DNA of 17,280 bases from Gammaproteobacteria bacterium (lineage in GTDB: Bacteria > Pseudomonadota > Gammaproteobacteria > UBA9339), in assembly GCA_018814965.1 (NCBI GenBank), contig JAHIYS010000191.1, forward strand, positions 1-17,280, given 5' to 3'. Under the pieces are notes generated by a model. That model searched no databases. It had not been told where the DNA came from and worked only from the letters and a program-made list of their open reading frames with translations. This document shows, one piece after another, positions 7,708 through 14,931 of this stretch (the stretch's first letter is position 1; every line of letters starts with the position of its first letter). The position numbers and the translations under genes were made by a program.

Positions 7708-8934
7708 ATGAACCGCGGTAAAATTGCTGGTAGTGTTTTAATTGTCATTGGCACTTGTATTGGTGGAGGTATATTAGCTCTACCCATGCTAAGCGCTGCC
7801 TCAGGAATTCTCATGTCATCTATACTGCTGATTGGAATATGGCTTTTGATGACCTTAACTGCTCTGCTAGTATTAGAAGTAAACTTATATTGCCCTAATG
7901 AATCTAATAGCTTTGGCGCTATGGCTTATAAGACCCTTGGGAAAACAGGCCAGATCATTACCTGGATAACATGGTTGCTTTTACTATACGCCCTCCTCGC
8001 CGCCTATACATCTGGAGCCACTGTTTTACTCAAAAACCTGTTCTTTACAGCTGGTAATATTAATCTACCAATGTGGCTCACAGCAGCTTTGTTTATTTGT
8101 ACTCTAGGAGGAATGGTATTTTGGAGCACCAAAGCAGTAGATCATACCAATCGTTTTTTAATGACTTTTAAGGGCTTATTATTAGTTTCTTCTATTGCAT
8201 TACTTTTACCTTATATCAACTTGAGCGATACTCTTTTTAATCAAGACATTTATCACAATAAATATCTTGGGATAGCTGCGCCTATTTTTCTATTCTCATT
8301 TGGCTTTCATATTGTGATCCCTAGCTTACGAAGTTACATAGGTGATAAACGCAAGGAGTTGCGACTCATAATTCTCTGTGGATCATCTATTCCTTTAATA
8401 ATTTATTTATTATGGCTTTTGGCCACCCTAGGCACTGTACCATTAGACGGGGCTACCAATAGCTTTGATGCCATTAAACAAAATGGGGATTCAATAGATG
8501 GATTAATTAACGCTATATCCTCGATCATCAACAATAAATGGGTAACAGCATCCATTACTGGATTTTCTAATATTTCAGTAACCACCTCATTTCTGGGAGT
8601 CTCTCTAAGTCTTTTTGACTTTTTAGCCGATGGATGTAAACGCGCCAATACCAGATTTGGCCGCCTTCAAACAGCATTGATAACATTTATTCCACCACTA
8701 ATTTTCACCTTATACTATCCTAAGGGATTCATCATGGCATTAGAATATGCTGCATTTTTTGTGGCTATTTTATTAGTGATTTTGCCAGCTATGATGGCCT
8801 ATAAATTACGCCAGGAAAAAGATTTGCTAGCAGCAAATAAGATTTTATTCAACAAATTCTTACTAATTGGAATTATATTAGCTGGCGTTGTTTTAATGAT
8901 ATTACAGATTATCAGCGGCATAATATTTAGTTAA
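7708..8934 (+). CDS. tyrP: Aromatic amino acid permease (TyrP/Mtr family)
   Basis: Inner-membrane proton symporter for tyrosine or another aromatic amino acid, HAAAP family. The 408-residue protein matches the usual ~400-residue length and the eleven-helix layout. Visible landmarks are the first-helix motif GTCIGGGILALPM (15-27), SFGFHIVIPSLRSYIGD (around Phe198-His201), TSFLGVSLSLFDFLAD (ending near Asp308), GRLQTALITFIPPL and YPKGFIMALEYA, all close to E. coli TyrP. I start at ATG 7708 because GGAG sits seven bases upstream and the family begins just before this motif; the frame is open upstream to a TTG at 7627, which has no ribosome binding site. The gene stands alone behind a long dyad-rich leader and ends in a terminator-like hairpin. 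Tyrosine rather than tryptophan as substrate is inferred from similarity. Confidence 0.92.
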   Translation: MNRGKIAGSVLIVIGTCIGGGILALPMLSAASGILMSSILLIGIWLLMTLTALLVLEVNLYCPNESNSFGAMAYKTLGKTGQIITWITWLLLLYALLAAYTSGATVLLKNLFFTAGNINLPMWLTAALFICTLGGMVFWSTKAVDHTNRFLMTFKGLLLVSSIALLLPYINLSDTLFNQDIYHNKYLGIAAPIFLFSFGFHIVIPSLRSYIGDKRKELRLIILCGSSIPLIIYLLWLLATLGTVPLDGATNSFDAIKQNGDSIDGLINAISSIINNKWVTASITGFSNISVTTSFLGVSLSLFDFLADGCKRANTRFGRLQTALITFIPPLIFTLYYPKGFIMALEYAAFFVAILLVILPAMMAYKLRQEKDLLAANKILFNKFLLIGIILAGVVLMILQIISGIIFS

Positions 8935-9274
8935 GTTACATAATGACTAAGAAACCGCTGTTTGGCCCGACAACATTCAATAAATATTTATAAAAAGCCA
9001 CCCCTGTAAGCATCACATAAACGCAGGGGTATTGGCTCTTTACAATAAAACTACCAACTTAAAATAACAATTAAATCAATAACATTGCCACATATAAGCA
9101 TCAGAATAGCTTTCCAGAAATATTATAGTATAATGTGCAATCCGTTATGATTTCAAAGTGCTTTTATTTAGCAAAGATTGCGGCATAAAAATATATTAAT
9201 TTATATACAAAATATTTTGCCAATCACAAAATTTGAACCACATAAAATTAACGCTTTGATAACTAATAAAACAT
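8935..9274. other. Gap between tyrP and the MFS gene
   Basis: 340 bp with no gene seen. The first 100 bp hold the tyrP terminator hairpin. The rest is very AT-rich and must contain the promoter of the next gene; TTGCCA (9217-9222) with CATAAA (9241-9246, 18-bp spacer) is a weak candidate. Confidence 0.6.
8996..9037 (+). terminator. Terminator-like hairpin after tyrP
   Basis: ACCCCTG (9000-9006) pairs with CAGGGGT (9024-9030), extended by GCC/GGC with a small bulge (8997-8999 and 9034-9036). It is followed by CTTT and is the most GC-rich spot in the gap, about 60 bp after the tyrP stop. The T-run is short. Confidence 0.5.
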
Positions 9275-10573
9275 ATGAAAATAAAATACTCTACATTAGA
9301 TTTTCTAAAAACATCTTTTGGTAACATTTTAGAATGGTACGATTTTTCTTTATATGGTATTTTTGCCACCTCAATTGCACACTCGTTTTTTCCAAGCTCC
9401 GACCCTTTTGTTGGTTTATTAATGGTATTTTTAGCTTTTAGTGCCAGCTTTATTGCCAGACCATTGGGGTCAATTATATTTGGTTATATCGGGGATAAAT
9501 TTGGAAAACATTATAGCGTAAATATCACCGTTTGGTTTATGGCGATACCAACTGTAGTAGTGGCTTTTTTACCCACCTACCAACAAATTGGCATAATTGC
9601 GCCAATAACCTTAGTCTCATTAAGAATACTGCAAGGAATATCTGTTGGAGGTCAATTATCGGGATTAATCACAATAGCCGTAGACGATGGTGAAAAAGGA
9701 AAACGTTCATTTTTAGTTAGCATGGTGCTATCTATAGTAGTACTTGGATGTTTGTTGGCATCTATTATTGGCCTGATCTCACAAGCAACGATTGGCCACT
9801 TTTCAAAAGAACTTGCCTGGAGAATTCCTTTTGCATTAAGTGGAGTATTATTTATACTGTACTTGAAACTTAAGCCTGATTTTAAAAAACATACTGCGAC
9901 CAAAGATTTTCACTTAAAAGCCATATTTAAAAACCAAGCTTCAGAAGTCATATACATGACCACTTTGGCTGCTTTAATGGCATGCGTTTATTATGCTATA
10001 TTCAGTTACTTTGTCACCTACCTCGAAATATATGTAAAAGCTCCTAAACATCAAGCCTTGATTGCAATAAACACAATGTTGGTTTCTACATTAATAGGCT
10101 ATATGTTCTGGGGTAGATTTGCTGACAAGGTAGCCAACCGAATTAGCATGGCAAAAAAAATAGTATCAATTTTTTGCCTTGGAGTAGTTCTTCTCTCAGT
10201 ATCTAATAACTATATGTGGGTCGTATCATGCTTTTTCCTAATGGCTATGGCATATTGTGGCTTAGCTAGCCATTTAACGGGGATGTATGCTGAAATTTTT
10301 GACCCCAAATATCGCATGACCGCATGCTCACTTTGCTACAGCGGCGGCGCAATATTTGGTGGTTTTAGTCCATTTCTTTCGGAAGTTTTAGCTGCTAAAA
10401 CATTAGGCGGGTTTTTTATGTATCTTTTATGCTTAGGATTTGGCATCTACCTAATACTGGATAAAATAGTAACCACTTATGGATATAAAAAATATATATC
10501 ACCATCTATCGATAATGCAGATGATGGAACAGTAATTTTAGAAGAGATCCCTATCATAGAAACCAACATATAA
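9275..10573 (+). CDS. MFS transporter, metabolite:H+ symporter (ProP-like) family
   Basis: A 432-residue, twelve-helix inner-membrane symporter. GNILEWYDFSLYG (16-28) is the hallmark start of the MHS branch of the MFS that includes ProP, ShiA and KgtP. The A-motif loop is present as ARPLGSIIFGYIGDKFGKH (61-79), and the fourth-helix motif as RILQGISVGGQ (116-126). The usual Glu of GGE is Gln126 here, which is odd because that residue is normally conserved. The C-terminal tail after ~405 is short and acidic, without the long coiled coil of osmosensing ProP, so a metabolite or amino acid is as likely a substrate as betaine. No Shine-Dalgarno precedes the ATG (bases before it are CTAATAAAACAT), suggesting weak or leaderless initiation. 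It is a single-gene unit between two gaps; the substrate is not known. Confidence 0.9.
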   Translation: MKIKYSTLDFLKTSFGNILEWYDFSLYGIFATSIAHSFFPSSDPFVGLLMVFLAFSASFIARPLGSIIFGYIGDKFGKHYSVNITVWFMAIPTVVVAFLPTYQQIGIIAPITLVSLRILQGISVGGQLSGLITIAVDDGEKGKRSFLVSMVLSIVVLGCLLASIIGLISQATIGHFSKELAWRIPFALSGVLFILYLKLKPDFKKHTATKDFHLKAIFKNQASEVIYMTTLAALMACVYYAIFSYFVTYLEIYVKAPKHQALIAINTMLVSTLIGYMFWGRFADKVANRISMAKKIVSIFCLGVVLLSVSNNYMWVVSCFFLMAMAYCGLASHLTGMYAEIFDPKYRMTACSLCYSGGAIFGGFSPFLSEVLAAKTLGGFFMYLLCLGFGIYLILDKIVTTYGYKKYISPSIDNADDGTVILEEIPIIETNI

Positions 10574-10664
10574 ACTAACTTGTATTTAAAATACTCTTAT
10601 TGCATTAACCTGTTCAAACTAAATATAAACAAAAAGATTTGGGATATAATATTGTGATTTTTTA

Positions 10665-10694
10665 TTAATATAGCAACATTTTGTATTTTATAAT
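10665..10694 (+). promoter_or_regulatory. Candidate promoter of the Cys-rich lipoprotein gene
   Basis: TTAATA (10665-10670), an 18-bp spacer and a perfect TATAAT (10689-10694), 31 bp before the start codon. Another TATAAT lies at 10645-10650, but very AT-rich sequence makes chance matches likely. Confidence 0.4.
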
Positions 10695-10725
10695 ATAATA
10701 TAACTTTGAAAACATTGAGAAAAAC

Positions 10726-11094
10726 ATGCCAATACTAATAAATATTTTTAAACCATTATTCATCCTCTTTGCCGCAGGCATACTTACAGCATGTGGTCCA
10801 ATATATAAAACCCAATACTCATACGCACCGCCGAAGTCTTCTGCGGGAATGATGTGCATTACCAATTGCTCCTCTACAAAAAATAGCTGCAGACAAATAG
10901 AGGAACTAAAAGCTGAGAACTGTAAAACAAGAATTGAACTTGCATATCAATATTGCAAACAGCATGAAAAATACTGCTATCGCGAAAGTTGTTATAGCAA
11001 CTATACCACCTGCGAAAACGAATATAATACCTGTTATCAAAATTGTGGCGGATCAATTACAACCAATCAGGTATGCACGGCATTCTGTAATTAA
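10726..11094 (+). CDS. Small cysteine-rich lipoprotein
   Basis: A 122-residue protein with a signal peptide (hydrophobic core ~8-19) ending in the lipobox LTAC, so Cys23 is the predicted lipidated residue. The next residue is Gly, not Asp, which favours outer-membrane sorting by the Lol pathway. The mature part has twelve more cysteines, at 44, 48, 55, 66, 77, 84, 89, 96, 103, 107, 117 and 121, an even number that suits six disulfides in the periplasm or on the surface. The spacing is patterned (C-x3-C, C-x10-C-x10-C, C-x6-C repeated), as in a disulfide-stapled helical hairpin. No family is recognised. It has its own candidate promoter and weak Shine-Dalgarno (GAGA). Confidence 0.8.
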   Translation: MPILINIFKPLFILFAAGILTACGPIYKTQYSYAPPKSSAGMMCITNCSSTKNSCRQIEELKAENCKTRIELAYQYCKQHEKYCYRESCYSNYTTCENEYNTCYQNCGGSITTNQVCTAFCN

Positions 11095-11199
11095 AACAGG
11101 GATAAGCACGATTTTATCCGAGAAACTGAATAGTTGTTTTTACTCAAGAATAAAATAGAACACAATGCATGGTGTTTATAATCGTTGCTAGCAGACCCA

Positions 11200-11865
11200 A
11201 TGATCGAATTATTAAAAAGAAAGTTTTGCACCATAATAAAAATCCCTTATCAAATAATTAATAATTTTATTATTAGACCTTTTATTAGTTTTAGATTTGA
11301 TAAAACCTATAATATTGATACCAGAAGTAGCGCGTCCATTAATTGTGATGACAAAATTGCTCTATCCCATGCGACCTATTATCAAGCAGTCCCAATAAAA
11401 TACCTGGAGATTTTATTTGATTTATTACAACATGATTCCCCATACACTCACTTTATCGATATTGGTTGCGGCAAGGGGCGCGCTTGTTTTTATGCATCTC
11501 AAAAATATAAACAGGTAACAGGGATCGATTTTTCAAAAAACTTGATCGCTAATGCTCAAGAAAACCTAAAGTCATATAGCGGAACCATAAACGGTAAGAT
11601 AATATTTGAACTTAGAGATGCCAGTTTATATGACCTGCCAAATGAAACCTCATTAATATATTTATACAACCCTTTTGACGAGTACGTTTTAAGAAAGTTT
11701 ATAAAAAGAAATATGGGTCATTTTTTAAATTATAAATCAAGAATCGCCTACATCAACGATGTATGCCATGATTTTTTAATTAAATGTGGCTTTACACGTG
11801 AGTTCAAGCATAATGCCGAGCGCGGGATTTCAATTTATTCATTGGATAAATCTAGGATCTACTAA
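11200..11865 (+). CDS. Class I SAM-dependent methyltransferase
   Basis: A 221-residue Rossmann-fold methyltransferase. Motif I is FIDIGCGKG (85-93, SAM-binding glycine loop), motif II is GIDFS (108-112, acidic residue for the ribose hydroxyls), and YLYNPF (154-159) stands in the motif IV position where catalytic NPPY-type motifs lie. The N-terminal ~80 residues are basic and probably bind the substrate. The substrate (small molecule, protein or nucleic acid) cannot be read from this. The start is uncertain: ATG 11200 has no clear Shine-Dalgarno, and an in-frame TTG lies at 11185. It follows the lipoprotein by ~105 bp on the same strand and could be co-transcribed, as no strong terminator separates them. 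Confidence 0.8.
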   Translation: MIELLKRKFCTIIKIPYQIINNFIIRPFISFRFDKTYNIDTRSSASINCDDKIALSHATYYQAVPIKYLEILFDLLQHDSPYTHFIDIGCGKGRACFYASQKYKQVTGIDFSKNLIANAQENLKSYSGTINGKIIFELRDASLYDLPNETSLIYLYNPFDEYVLRKFIKRNMGHFLNYKSRIAYINDVCHDFLIKCGFTREFKHNAERGISIYSLDKSRIY

Positions 11866-12183
11866 CAACAAATATGAATGTTATTATTTATGCAGCCTAT
11901 TTGCAAAACTTCTAGCTCATTAAGAACTTCAATCATTATTAGTTTTAAACAAACAATCTTTTATAATAGGCAACATAGTAACATGTATAGCATCAAAATA
12001 TCTAACAATGGAGCCAAATAACTTTCAATTAAGATGGATTTACTTACCACCAATTACCCATTATTAAATTCAGAACTACTATTGAGATTATAAAATAAAT
12101 TGCCAAAAATTATGATTAGAGTTACTCTATTTTGAAAATCATCAATTACAAAAAACAATCATGGCAGCAATCTATGTCAGTAT
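11866..12183. other. 318-bp AT-rich gap before the broken phosphatase
   Basis: I see no gene, strong hairpin or clear promoter here. It contains only weak promoter-like pieces (for example TTGCCA at 12100-12105 without a good -10). Confidence 0.5.
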
Positions 12184-13221
12184 ATGCATTTAAAAACCAT
12201 TATTAAATCGATATTAATTCTACTTATCTCTTCTAATGCTTTTGCAAATGAAACCCTTATTTTTGCCTTAGACATTGTTCGCCATGGAGACAGAACACCT
12301 CTATTTAGCATACCCAAAAGCAATTACAAGTGGATAGAAGGGCACGGCAAATTAACAGCAATAGGAATGCAGCAAATGTTTCAACTTGGGACTCATATTA
12401 GAAAAAAATACGTTGATGATTACCAGTTATTACCCAAGCACTACCAAAATGGCACAATATTTGTATCTTCGACTGACTATGATCGTACTCTTATAAGCGC
12501 TCAATCGATATTATTAGGCCTATACCCACTAGGAACCGGTCCAATTCTACCCAATGGCACACCTGCCTTACCTGAAGCGTTTCAAGCCATACCCATTCAT
12601 GTCAAAACCTAGCCGAAAACAAAGACCTGTACCTCAAATCATGAGAAATACTTTCTTTCTAGTGCGAAAATAAAGAAAAAAGATGTTGAATTAAAAAATA
12701 GTTATAAAAGATGGCAGACCGCAACAGGTTTTGAAGTTGGATCATTCGATCAAGCTTTGGATTTAGGAGATGCACTGGAGATTTATAAACTTCATCAAGC
12801 ACACATGCCTTCTAACTTAAATAAAAATGATATCGATAAGATTATTAAAATAAAGCAATGGGGATGTTTAGAAGCGCTTAAAACCAAAGAAATAGCCAGA
12901 CATTGCCGCGGAGGAGCAGGATTGGCTGATGTTGTAAATTATTTACAAAAAGCTGCTAGACAAAGAAATTCGCTAAAATATGTACTACTTTCTGACCATG
13001 ACTCCACAATCGGTCAAATCATGACCTTATTAGAAAATCCATTAACCAAATGGCCGCCATATGCAAGTGATTTAAATTTTGAACTATTTAAAACTAATGC
13101 CGGAAATTATATAGTAAGAGTCAGATATAACGGTGAGCCACTAATCATTCCTAGCTGTAGAACAAAGAATTGTACTTTAAAACAATTTGGTCAAGCAGGA
13201 GGTATCAAGTCCTTACAATAG
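12184..13221 (+). pseudogene. Histidine acid phosphatase, disrupted copy
   Basis: The frame from ATG 12184 has a signal peptide cut near AFA|NE (residues 21/22), the nucleophile motif RHGDRTP (33-39) and STDYDRTL, then stops at TAG 12610. The same frame reopens and runs to TAA 13219-13221 with KRWQTATG, LGDALEIYKLH, the proton-donor motif SDHDST and the C-terminal PSC-x4-NC pair, all aligning with the intact paralog at 13581. Between ~12603 and ~12641 another frame reads LAENKDLYLKS, which fits the family (prostatic-type phosphatases have a similar LLYL there). This points to two compensating single-base indels with the stop between them. Both active-site halves exist but not in one polypeptide, so it is probably inactive unless translated in two parts. 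SDHDST also replaces the usual SGHDTT. There is no good Shine-Dalgarno. Confidence 0.8.
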
Positions 13222-13580
13222 ACAATAAAAAAATTTTCTAATTAATAAGGTCAAATCCCAACTACTAACTACTATCATTTAAAAATATAAGTAACAAAAG
13301 TATTCAGAAGGTTATTGGCCGCATTCATAAGCTCAAAAACAGCATGCCACCTATTACCGAAGATATTAAAACTAATTTAATCAACCGTTGTCAGTAATTG
13401 GGACTTAGCCCCTTATTTTAAATCAATTGGTTACCTTAAATAAAATCTGGCACATTTTAGCTTCAAGTGCGACAATCGTTAATAAAATGACTGCAATGGG
13501 GATGCTTGTAAGTTATGCTACTAGGTAAATTTAATATTGCATAAACAGAACCGTATAACATCATTAATTGGGAGCGCTAT
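13222..13580. other. 359-bp gap between the two phosphatase copies
   Basis: Holds the decayed inverted-repeat element (13247-13412) and then AT-rich DNA that should carry the promoter of the intact phosphatase. A 43-codon open frame (13269-13397) lies almost wholly inside the element but lacks a start codon with a ribosome binding site. Confidence 0.55.
13247..13412. repeat. Decayed MITE-like inverted-repeat element
   Basis: The 23-base ends at 13247-13269 and 13390-13412 are inverted copies of each other at 16 of 23 positions, and all seven differences are transitions. The left end, AAGGTCAAATCCCA, resembles the arms of the 14621-14690 element. No transposase is inside; the interior holds only a short frame without a start. 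Confidence 0.5.
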
Positions 13581-14615
13581 ATGTATATACAAAAAATTAT
13601 TATATCCATATCACTGTTATTCATCAGTATCGATACATTGGCCAAAGAAAAGCTTATTTTCGCAGTGGATATTGTTCGTCACGGCGAAAGAACACCAGAG
13701 ATTACTATACCTAAAGCCCAGCACCAATGGCCAGAAGGAATCGGCCAACTAACTGCACGTGGAATGCGACAAGAATTTGAACTTGGCGCCTCATTAAGAA
13801 AAAAATATATTCATAAATACCATTTGTTACCAAAATACTATCGGGTTGATACGATGAAAGTTTTTTCTACCGACTGTGATCGTACACTTATGAGCGCACA
13901 AGCAATATTACTGGGATTATATCCTTTAGGAACCGGTCCGTTTCTACCTAATAACAAACCAAGCTTGCCCAATGCTTACCAACCTATTCCTATTTATATC
14001 AAACCATTCGCTGATTTTGGTAAAAAAACACTCCTCCAAATATTCGAAAAACATATCTTTTCAAGAGCAGACTGGCGAAAAAAAAATATTGAATTAAAAG
14101 ATAAATGCAAAAGATGGAGTCTAGCAACTGGTCTAAATATTGATAATATTAGTTGGCTTGCCCCATTGGGGGATGCCCTATCTATTTACCGATTACACCA
14201 TATACCTGCACCAACCGGGTTAAGCTTAAAAGATATTAATGAGATTATAGCCGTAGGACGCTGGGCTTTTATAACCGGATATCAAACTAAAGAGCTTGCT
14301 AATATTATGGGACAAACTATCTTGGCAAATATTGTGGATTATTTACAAAAAGCGAGCTCTCAAACAACCCCACTGAAATATGTCCTATTTTCTGGTCATG
14401 ACACAACAATTGGCTCTATTATGACCCTGCTGCAAAAACCACTCGATGTATCACCGCCATATGCAGCCAATGTGAATTTCGCATTATTTAAAATTGACAA
14501 CGACAAATATGTGGTAAAAACCAGCTACAATGGTAAGCCAGTAATTATCCCCGGTTGTGGCACAAAGATTTGCACCTTAGAACAGTTTATAAAAATTGCT
14601 AGTCATACTAAATAA
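13581..14615 (+). CDS. Histidine acid phosphatase, secreted (Map-like)
   Basis: Phosphomonoesterase of the branch-2 histidine phosphatase family, exported across the inner membrane. The 344-residue precursor has a signal peptide with predicted cleavage after TLA (residue 21). RHGERTP (33-39) gives nucleophile His34 and phosphate-binding Arg33 and Arg37; STDCDRTL (96-103) supplies another phosphate-binding Arg101; SGHDTT (271-276) gives the catalytic His273-Asp274 pair. Cys326 and Cys331 near the end probably form a disulfide. Layout and length match the Legionella major acid phosphatase and eukaryotic acid phosphatases. GGGAG six to seven bases upstream supports the ATG. It is a tandem paralog of the broken gene at 12184 and looks like the surviving functional copy. 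A hairpin element begins six bases after the stop and may serve as its terminator. The natural substrate is unknown. Confidence 0.93.
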   Translation: MYIQKIIISISLLFISIDTLAKEKLIFAVDIVRHGERTPEITIPKAQHQWPEGIGQLTARGMRQEFELGASLRKKYIHKYHLLPKYYRVDTMKVFSTDCDRTLMSAQAILLGLYPLGTGPFLPNNKPSLPNAYQPIPIYIKPFADFGKKTLLQIFEKHIFSRADWRKKNIELKDKCKRWSLATGLNIDNISWLAPLGDALSIYRLHHIPAPTGLSLKDINEIIAVGRWAFITGYQTKELANIMGQTILANIVDYLQKASSQTTPLKYVLFSGHDTTIGSIMTLLQKPLDVSPPYAANVNFALFKIDNDKYVVKTSYNGKPVIIPGCGTKICTLEQFIKIASHTK

Positions 14616-14931
14616 GCAATGGGGTCAAATCTCATCTTGGACTATTTGCTTTAATTACGATCATAATGATCCAAAATGAGATTTGACCCCTCTCCTCTCT
14701 CCTCTACTTTTCAACCAGACAACAAAGTCTTCAGAGCTGAATTCGGAATAAAAGATTTTTAGATTACAATATTCTTTAAAATACAGACAAACTAAAGAAT
14801 CAGACACCAGCAAACTCTTTATGTTTTGTATGATAATGAAAAAGATTATACAAAAAAACCAAAACCATCAATCAAAAAATGATTTGCTCACTAACCAAGT
14901 TATATCGATATTTAAAACGTAAACAATATCT
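14616..14931. other. 316-bp convergent gap
   Basis: Lies between the phosphatase and the minus-strand glycosyltransferase. It contains the 70-bp hairpin element, a pyrimidine-only run after it (14687-14704), and an AT-only dyad TTTTGTAT/ATACAAAA (14824-14831 and 14848-14855) too weak to call as a terminator for the minus strand. Confidence 0.5.
14621..14690. repeat. 70-bp REPIN/MITE-like hairpin element
   Basis: The 21-base ends (14621-14641 and 14670-14690) are inverted copies with one mismatch. The first 15 bases, GGGGTCAAATCTCAT, are perfectly mirrored as ATGAGATTTGACCCC. The 28-base centre contains an overlapping palindrome GATCAT-A-ATGATC (14659-14671). GGGGTCA-type ends resemble short REP-like inverted repeats mobilised in trans in gammaproteobacteria; that identity is inferred. 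It starts six bases after the phosphatase stop. Confidence 0.7.

Noticed and set aside
10934..11158. 74-codon + strand frame overlapping the lipoprotein gene
   Set aside because: Overlaps the convincing lipoprotein in another frame, has no ribosome binding site and no recognisable content.
13269..13397. 43-codon open frame between the phosphatase copies
   Set aside because: Lacks a start codon with a ribosome binding site, lies almost entirely within a decayed inverted-repeat element, and matches nothing I know; probably chance.
13537..13752. 71-codon + strand frame overlapping the start of the intact phosphatase
   Set aside because: The phosphatase frame has a Shine-Dalgarno, signal peptide and active-site motif; this one has none.
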